Source: Bacteroidales bacterium (GTDB taxonomy: Bacteria; Bacteroidota; Bacteroidia; Bacteroidales; Muribaculaceae). Taken from it: a stretch of 46,787 nucleotides of DNA. The stretch lies in contig DXYS01000047.1 of assembly GCA_019415705.1 (NCBI GenBank), positions 4,707 through 51,493 on the forward strand, given 5' to 3'. Shown here piece after piece: positions 42,144 to 46,787 of the stretch. Made by a program: the position numbers and the translations under genes. The notes under the pieces are model-generated. The model worked only from the letters and a program-made list of their open reading frames with translations, was not told the DNA's origin and did not search any database. Each line of letters starts with the position of its first letter. The first letter of the stretch is position 1.

Positions 42144-43199
42144 ATGTGGTTAACAAGCTCATCTATAGGAAGGAAGTTCGTGATGGCCATCACGGGCGTA
42201 TGTCTTGTCCTATTCGTAACTTTTCACGTGTTGATGAATGCGGTCTGCATTTTCTGGCCTACCGCCTACAATCAGATCTGTGAGTTCCTCGGAGCAAACT
42301 GGTATGCTCTGATTGCCTCGGCCGGACTCGCTCTGCTTTTCATCATCCACATCATTTATGCCTGCTGGCTGACTCTTCAGAATAAAAAAGCCCGCGGCAA
42401 TGACCCCTACAAAGTGACATCGCGTCCGCCTCAGGTCGAGTGGTCGTCTAAGAACATGCTCGTCCTCGGCCTCGTCATTGTTGCCTTCCTTATTGTGCAT
42501 CTTGTGCAGTTCTGGTACAAGATGCAGTATCAGGAGATGATGCACCACGAATTAAGCGCTCTGCCCACACTTGAGGGTGCTCCCGTGCCTCCCGCGCTCG
42601 GCACTATCTTCATCCAGATGGCTTTCAGCCAGATTTGGACTGTCGTAGTCTATATCATCGGTTTCATCGCCCTGTGGTTCCACATGAATCACGGTTTCTG
42701 GTCGATGTTCCACACTGTGGGCTGGGACAACAATATCTGGATTAACCGTCTCAAAACCATCGGCTGCTGGTGGACATCGATTGTTGTCGGTCTTTTCATC
42801 ATTCAGGCTGTTGTCTTCACTGTCCTCGCTCAGAAAAACTACTATACCGAGAATACCGCCCTGCAGGAGCAGTACGGCGAATACTGGAACGAGCAGGCCA
42901 ATGTCCTTGCCGAAGACTTCCAGTCAGGTTTCATGAAGAGCGTCGACATCTCTCAGATGGACCGTATGCAGATTCAGAACGCTCAGCAGGACTATATCGT
43001 CAAGGAGGGTCCCGCTTTCGTAGCCAAAGCTGAGGGCATCCTCAGCGGGGCCAAAAAATTCTGCCCCGATGTGGCTCTCGAAGGCGTAAACAATCTTGAG
43101 CAGTTCGCCGGTTTTGTCAAGAGCAATCTTCCCGCCGGCTCGGGTCTCGAGGAAGAGCCTGCAGCTCCCGCAGATAACAACCAATCAGTAAACGAATAA
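42144..43199 (+). CDS. sdhC: Succinate dehydrogenase/fumarate reductase cytochrome b subunit, extended
   Basis: Five membrane helices (about 14-34, 54-76, 104-124, 160-180, 206-230) carry the histidines expected for two hemes (TFHVLMN, FIIHIIYA, IVHLVQF, LWFHMNH), as in type B enzymes of Wolinella and Bacteroides. The protein has 351 residues where family members are usually about 220-260. After helix 5 there is an extra soluble region of about 120 residues (NYYTENTALQEQYGEYWNEQ... to EEEPAAPADNNQSVNE). By the known topology of this subunit it would face the periplasm. The reading frame is uninterrupted, so it is a genuine extension. Confidence 0.92.
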   Translation: MWLTSSSIGRKFVMAITGVCLVLFVTFHVLMNAVCIFWPTAYNQICEFLGANWYALIASAGLALLFIIHIIYACWLTLQNKKARGNDPYKVTSRPPQVEWSSKNMLVLGLVIVAFLIVHLVQFWYKMQYQEMMHHELSALPTLEGAPVPPALGTIFIQMAFSQIWTVVVYIIGFIALWFHMNHGFWSMFHTVGWDNNIWINRLKTIGCWWTSIVVGLFIIQAVVFTVLAQKNYYTENTALQEQYGEYWNEQANVLAEDFQSGFMKSVDISQMDRMQIQNAQQDYIVKEGPAFVAKAEGILSGAKKFCPDVALEGVNNLEQFAGFVKSNLPAGSGLEEEPAAPADNNQSVNE

Positions 43200-43213
43200 A
43201 TATTTCTCAGAAT

Positions 43214-45241
43214 ATGGCAAATCTCAATAACCTTGAGGGCATGATTGACTCAAGCCCCATCATGAAGGACTTCGCCGATGTCGAGTCTTGCAAGCTTCCG
43301 GAGTATCAGATTGATTCGAAGATCCCCGAAGGACCTGTCGCTGAGAAATGGACAAACTATAAAGCCCATCAGAAACTCGTCAACCCCGCCAATAAACGTA
43401 ATCTTGACATCATCGTTGTCGGTACGGGTCTCGCAGGCGCTTCAGCCGCATCGACTCTCGGAGAGTTAGGCTTTAACGTTAAGAACTTCTGTATTCAGGA
43501 CAGCCCCCGTCGCGCTCACTCTATCGCGGCTCAGGGCGGTATCAACGCAGCCAAGAACTATCAGAACGACGGCGACTCTGTCTATCGTCTGTTCTATGAC
43601 ACTGTCAAGGGCGGTGACTTCCGCTCTCGCGAGGCCAACGTCTACCGTCTCGCCGAGGTGTCTAACAACATCATCGACCAGTGCGTTCAGCAGGGCGTTC
43701 CTTTCGCTCGCGAGTACGGCGGTCTGCTCGCCAACCGTTCGTTCGGCGGCGCTCAGGTTTCGCGTACATTCTACGCCAAAGGTCAGACCGGACAGCAGCT
43801 CCTGCTCGGCGCCTACGCTTCGCTCAACCGTCAGATTCAGAAAGGCACCGTCAAGTCATACAACCGTCGCGAGATGCTCGACATCGTCATTATCGACGGC
43901 CGTGCACGCGGCATCATCGTCCGTAATCTTATCACAGGCGAAATCGAGCGCTACGCAGCTCACGCCGTAGTCCTCGCCACAGGCGGTTACGGCCGTGCTT
44001 TCTTCCTGTCGACCAACGCCATGGGCTGCAACGGCTCGGCTGCAATTCAGGCATTCAAGAAAGGTGCTTACCTCGCCAACCTCGCTTTCACTCAGATTCA
44101 CCCCACCTGTATCCCCGTTCACGGCGAAGACCAGTCTAAGCTCACCCTTATGAGCGAGTCGCTCCGTAACGACGGTCGCATCTGGGTGCCCAAGAAAGAG
44201 GAAGACGCACGCGCCATCCGCGAGGGTCGCAAGAAACCGACAGACATTCCCGACGAGGACCGCGACTTCTACTTGGAGCGCCGTTATCCCGCATTCGGTA
44301 ACCTCTGCCCCCGCGATATCGCCAGCCGCGCAGCCAAAGAGCGCTGTGACGCAGGCTTCGGCGTAGGTACAGGCAACGCCGTCTACCTTGACTTCAAATA
44401 TGCCATCGAACGTCTCGGCAAGGATGTCGTGCGCGACCGCTACGGCAACCTCTTCGACATGTATCAGATGATTTCTGATGACAATCCCTATGAGACCCCG
44501 ATGATGATTTTCCCCGCCAGCCACTACACCATGGGCGGCATCTGGGTTGACTACGAGCTCCAGACATCGGTCAAGGGCCTCTTCGCCATCGGCGAGTGCA
44601 ACTTCTCTGACCACGGCGCAAACCGCCTCGGCGCTTCTGCTCTGATGCAGGGTCTTGCCGACGGTTACTTCGTGCTCCCCTACACGATGCAGAACTATCT
44701 GAGCGACCAGATCAAGGTGCCTCACTTCACAACCGATACCCCCGAGTTTGACGAGGCCGAGAAGAACGTGCGCGAGCGCATCGCAAAACTCATGGCCATC
44801 AAGGGTACGAAATCACCTGACGAGATTCACAAACGTCTCGGCCACGTGATGTGGAACTTTGTCGGCATGGGCCGCACACTGCAAGGTCTTGTAAAGGCTA
44901 TCGAAGAAATCGAGGAGGTACGCAAGGAGTTCTACTCTGACCTGCGCATCGTCGGTGCGGCTGACGACCTCAATACTGAGCTCGAGAAGGCTCTCCGTCT
45001 CGAAGACTTCCTCGTTATCGCCAAGATGATGGCTATCGACGCCCTCAACCGTAACGAGTCGTGCGGCGCACACTTCCGCGAAGAGTATCAGACTGCCGAC
45101 AACGAGGCTGCCCGTAACGACAATGATTATATGTATGTCAGCTGCTGGAAATACACCGGCGATAACGAGAAACCTATCCTCATCAAAGAGCCGCTCAAGT
45201 ATGAGGCCATACAGGTTCAGACACGTAATTACAAATCATAA
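43214..45241 (+). CDS. sdhA: Succinate dehydrogenase/fumarate reductase flavoprotein subunit
   Basis: The 675-residue catalytic subunit covalently binds FAD and interconverts succinate and fumarate. Seen are the FAD-binding DIIVVGTGLAGASAASTLGE, the flavinylation segment RRAHSIAAQGGINAAKN, HPTCIP, and ASHYTMGGIWVDY near the C-terminal half. The first 35 or so residues before KIPEGPVAEKWTNYKAHQKL look like an N-terminal addition relative to other Bacteroidetes. The gene follows sdhC by 14 bp. Confidence 0.96.
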   Translation: MANLNNLEGMIDSSPIMKDFADVESCKLPEYQIDSKIPEGPVAEKWTNYKAHQKLVNPANKRNLDIIVVGTGLAGASAASTLGELGFNVKNFCIQDSPRRAHSIAAQGGINAAKNYQNDGDSVYRLFYDTVKGGDFRSREANVYRLAEVSNNIIDQCVQQGVPFAREYGGLLANRSFGGAQVSRTFYAKGQTGQQLLLGAYASLNRQIQKGTVKSYNRREMLDIVIIDGRARGIIVRNLITGEIERYAAHAVVLATGGYGRAFFLSTNAMGCNGSAAIQAFKKGAYLANLAFTQIHPTCIPVHGEDQSKLTLMSESLRNDGRIWVPKKEEDARAIREGRKKPTDIPDEDRDFYLERRYPAFGNLCPRDIASRAAKERCDAGFGVGTGNAVYLDFKYAIERLGKDVVRDRYGNLFDMYQMISDDNPYETPMMIFPASHYTMGGIWVDYELQTSVKGLFAIGECNFSDHGANRLGASALMQGLADGYFVLPYTMQNYLSDQIKVPHFTTDTPEFDEAEKNVRERIAKLMAIKGTKSPDEIHKRLGHVMWNFVGMGRTLQGLVKAIEEIEEVRKEFYSDLRIVGAADDLNTELEKALRLEDFLVIAKMMAIDALNRNESCGAHFREEYQTADNEAARNDNDYMYVSCWKYTGDNEKPILIKEPLKYEAIQVQTRNYKS

Positions 45242-45279
45242 TAGGCCACGCGCCCAAATATCCCTTAATTAGCAAAATT

Positions 45280-46035
45280 ATGGAAAAGACAATCAGCATA
45301 AATCTTGAAATTTGGCGTCAGCGCGGCCCCAAGGAGCCCGGCAAACTCGTCAAATATCACCTCGATAATGTCTCGACAGACTCATCTTTCCTCGAAATGC
45401 TCGATATGCTCAACCAGCAGCTCATCGAGAAAGGCGAAGAGCCCGTAGTCTTCGACAACGACTGCCGCGAAGGCATCTGCGGCATGTGTTCGCTCTACAT
45501 CAACGGCCATCCCCACGGACCCGTGCAGGGCATCACAACCTGCCAGCTCCACATGCGCAAATTCAACGACGGCGACACCATCGTCATCGAGCCGTGGCGC
45601 TCGGCTGCCTTCCCCGTTATCCGCGACCTTATGGTCAACCGTAACGCTTTCGACCAGATTCAGCAGGCCGGCGGTTATGTGTCGTTCAACTGCGGCGGCG
45701 CTCCCGACGCCAACGACACCCCCATCTCTAAGGAGGTTGCCGACGTGGCCATGGACTCGGCGACTTGCATCGGCTGCGGCGCCTGTGTCGCTGCCTGCAA
45801 GAACGGCTCTGCCATGCTCTTCGTTTCGGCCAAGGTAAGCCAGTTCGCCCTTCTGCCACAGGGTCAGGTAGAGCGTAAACGCCGTGCCCGTGCCATGGTC
45901 GCCAAGATGGATGAACTCGGCTTCGGTAACTGCACCAACACCGGTGCTTGCGCCGCCGAGTGCCCCAAGAACATCCCTCTGAGCAATATCGCCCGTCTCA
46001 ACCGCGAGTTTATCAAAGCCAAATGCGCTGAATAA
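45280..46035 (+). CDS. sdhB: Succinate dehydrogenase/fumarate reductase iron-sulfur subunit
   Basis: The 251-residue subunit carries three Fe-S clusters: a plant ferredoxin-type [2Fe-2S] (CREGICGMC ... TTCQ), a ferredoxin-type CIGCGACVAACKN and CTNTGACAAECPKN. It relays electrons between the SdhA flavin and the SdhC hemes. It is the last gene of sdhCAB and begins 38 bp after sdhA. Confidence 0.96.
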   Translation: MEKTISINLEIWRQRGPKEPGKLVKYHLDNVSTDSSFLEMLDMLNQQLIEKGEEPVVFDNDCREGICGMCSLYINGHPHGPVQGITTCQLHMRKFNDGDTIVIEPWRSAAFPVIRDLMVNRNAFDQIQQAGGYVSFNCGGAPDANDTPISKEVADVAMDSATCIGCGACVAACKNGSAMLFVSAKVSQFALLPQGQVERKRRARAMVAKMDELGFGNCTNTGACAAECPKNIPLSNIARLNREFIKAKCAE

Positions 46036-46061
46036 CTCCCGCGTTTAGAATTTAATACACA

Positions 46062-46099
46062 GGCAGGCTGCGTCACACATCCCCGTGACGCAGCCTGCC
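46062..46099 (+). terminator. Hairpin terminator of the sdh operon
   Basis: A perfect 15-bp stem (GGCAGGCTGCGTCAC at 46062-46076, complement at 46085-46099) with an 8-nt loop lies 27 bp after sdhB. The T tract is weak (CCTATTTATGG), so termination efficiency is uncertain. Confidence 0.65.
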
Positions 46100-46112
46100 G
46101 CCTATTTATGGT

Positions 46113-46211
46113 GGGACGATTTTCAATCGTCCATGTGTGATAATGGAGGGACGACTTCCAATTATACGTGGAAGATTATCAGACGATTGTAGGGACGTGC
46201 CAACGGCACGT
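46113..46211. repeat. Cluster of GGGACG-headed hairpins
   Basis: Three short hairpins follow each other: GGACGAT/ATCGTCC (46114-46132), CTTCC/GGAAG (46155-46174) and ACGTGCC/GGCACGT (46195-46211). Each begins with or follows GGGACG (46113, 46148, 46192), suggesting related palindromic repeat units. The last overlaps the left end of the MITE-like element. Confidence 0.55.
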
Positions 46212-46579
46212 ATAATTTGGCCGCCATGCGAAAACAGCGCCTTTAGGTGCGTCGGAGCCGCGTTTAGCGGCGATAGCAGGTGAGCCTATGACAAGCGTGG
46301 CGTAGCTACGCGCAGTCATAGGAATAAGTTACAAAAAATATAAAGCACGCTGTAGGCGTGCCGCAGTATCACACGCGCCGTCAGTTGGCCACGGTCGCGT
46401 AGGGCGGCGTACCCATAGGCACGCTTTTCGGGGGGCTTCTCCTAACCTATGGTTTCGCAGACCTACGGCCTGACTCACTATAGGCTCACCTGCCCGCGCT
46501 GCTCTGCAGCTCCGACCGCTAACGCGGACGCCCATAATATATGCCGCCACACCATTACGGCGCTCTGGCATGTCCCTAC
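46189..46579. mobile_element. MITE-like imperfect palindromic element
   Basis: The ends are 13-bp terminal inverted repeats, GTAGGGACGTGCC (46189-46201) and GGCATGTCCCTAC (46567-46579), one mismatch. Further matching blocks sit at corresponding places in inverted order: GTCGGAGC at 46251-46258 and 46516-46509, GCAGGTGAGCCTAT at 46276-46289 and 46493-46480. Inside are CCTATGAC/GTCATAGG and GCACGC/GCGTGC hairpins. An 80-codon minus-strand ORF (46571-46329) spans the centre but has no recognisable domain. No transposase is present. Nothing else was found between sdhB and the tRNAs. Confidence 0.5.
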
Positions 46580-46597
46580 TGTTCCCCCTCTAACAAC

Positions 46598-46631
46598 AAA
46601 GGCTGCCGCAGTTTGACCTGCGACAGCCTTT
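46598..46631 (-). terminator. Terminator of the tRNA-Asn genes
   Basis: AAAGGCTG-CGCAG (46598-46611) pairs with CTGCG-CAGCCTTT (46618-46631), with one internal mismatch and a 6-nt loop. On the minus strand the stem ends TTT and continues GTTGTT. Confidence 0.7.
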
Positions 46632-46637
46632 GTCTTG

Positions 46638-46711
46638 CGCTTCAAGATGGACTCGAACCAACGACCCTCTGATTAACAGTCAGATGCTCTAACCGACTGA
46701 GCTATTGAAGC
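46638..46711 (-). tRNA. tRNA-Asn (anticodon GTT)
   Basis: On the minus strand the acceptor GCTTCAA pairs with TTGAAGC, with discriminator G. D arm AGCTCAGTCGGTTAGAGC, anticodon loop CTGTTAA (GTT) and T arm with GGTTCGAGTCC are intact. CCA is not encoded. 74 nt. Confidence 0.95.
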
Positions 46712-46735
46712 TTGAGATAATTAAAATGTTGTTTG

Positions 46736-46787
46736 CGCTTCAAGATGGACTCGAACCAACGACCCTCTGATTAACAGTCAGATGCTC
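46736..46787 (-). tRNA. tRNA-Asn (anticodon GTT), partial at window edge
   Basis: The 52 visible bases are identical to the first tRNA-Asn, including the GTT anticodon. The D arm and 5' acceptor lie beyond the window. The two genes are 24 bp apart. Confidence 0.93.

Noticed and set aside
46329..46571. An 80-codon minus-strand ORF in the MITE-like element
   Set aside because: The Arg/Pro-rich product has no recognisable domain, and the DNA is constrained by inverted repeats, so coding potential is doubtful.
46638..46787. Tandem tRNA-Asn copies as integration-site (attL/attR) duplication
   Set aside because: The visible parts are complete, identical tRNA genes 24 bp apart, as expected for a tandem tRNA array. 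No integrase or island lies between them.
1..46787. CRISPR array, insertion sequence or prophage
   Set aside because: No regularly spaced direct repeats with unique spacers, no transposase, and no integrase or structural phage gene were seen on either strand.

Overview
This window is a chromosomal segment of a Bacteroidales bacterium, most like the mouse/human gut Muribaculaceae. The grounds are TAnnTTTG-type -7 promoter elements in front of most transcription units, scarcity of strong Shine-Dalgarno sequences, tRNA genes without encoded CCA, the sdhC-sdhA-sdhB (type B, diheme) order, and families typical of the order (DUF3256, DUF5715, a large AsmA-like protein, COG1672-type ATPase). The family-level placement is an inference; no rRNA is present to settle it.

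Layout. 1-5.4 kb: prfB with its programmed +1 frameshift, tRNA-Ser(GGA), an MntA/HepT (MNT-HEPN) toxin-antitoxin pair, a MATE efflux pump with a palindrome over its promoter, a DJ-1 family protein and an ApbE lipoprotein. 5.4-8.1 kb: an OmpR-family two-component system bracketed by two putative small RNAs. The downstream one starts at a promoter with two TGTAAC boxes 11 bp apart, the architecture expected for an OmpR/PhoB-type activator, and ends in a good intrinsic terminator. 8.1-10.1 kb: an SGNH hydrolase and a membrane GT2 glycosyltransferase.

10.2-25.5 kb: an exopolysaccharide locus: Wza exporter, Wzc tyrosine kinase/co-polymerase, Wzx-like flippase, Wzy-like polymerase, GT32 and GT4 transferases, an alpha/alpha-toroid protein, a PaaK/CapK-like adenylate-forming enzyme, then WecC, WecG/TagA and WecB, which point to N-acetylmannosaminuronic acid (or ManNAc) in the polymer. 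An initiating sugar-phosphate transferase is not in the window. The cluster is interrupted at 17.2-18.5 kb by an AT-rich solitary ATPase gene with three AGTAATAA repeats at exact 15-bp spacing in its promoter, a 10-bp inverted repeat behind it, and a 22-bp near-identical direct repeat on each side.

25.5-46 kb: housekeeping genes: HD-domain protein and ilvE, asd, a CPA2 cation/proton antiporter, a minus-strand run (DUF5715/M15-like lipoprotein, AsmA-like, HAD phosphatase, aroB, histidine kinase), a DEAD-box helicase with a DbpA RNA-binding domain, DUF3256, xseA-xseB, a 9/18-bp minisatellite, and sdhCAB. SdhC carries an unusual C-terminal extension of about 120 residues. 46.0-46.6 kb is non-coding and holds a MITE-like imperfect palindrome with 13-bp terminal inverted repeats. 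The window ends in tandem tRNA-Asn(GTT) genes, the second cut by the edge.

The strongest candidates for undescribed biology are the repeat-bracketed ATPase unit, the TGTAAC-controlled small RNA, the second small RNA upstream of the regulator, and the MITE-like palindrome. No CRISPR array, insertion sequence or prophage was seen.
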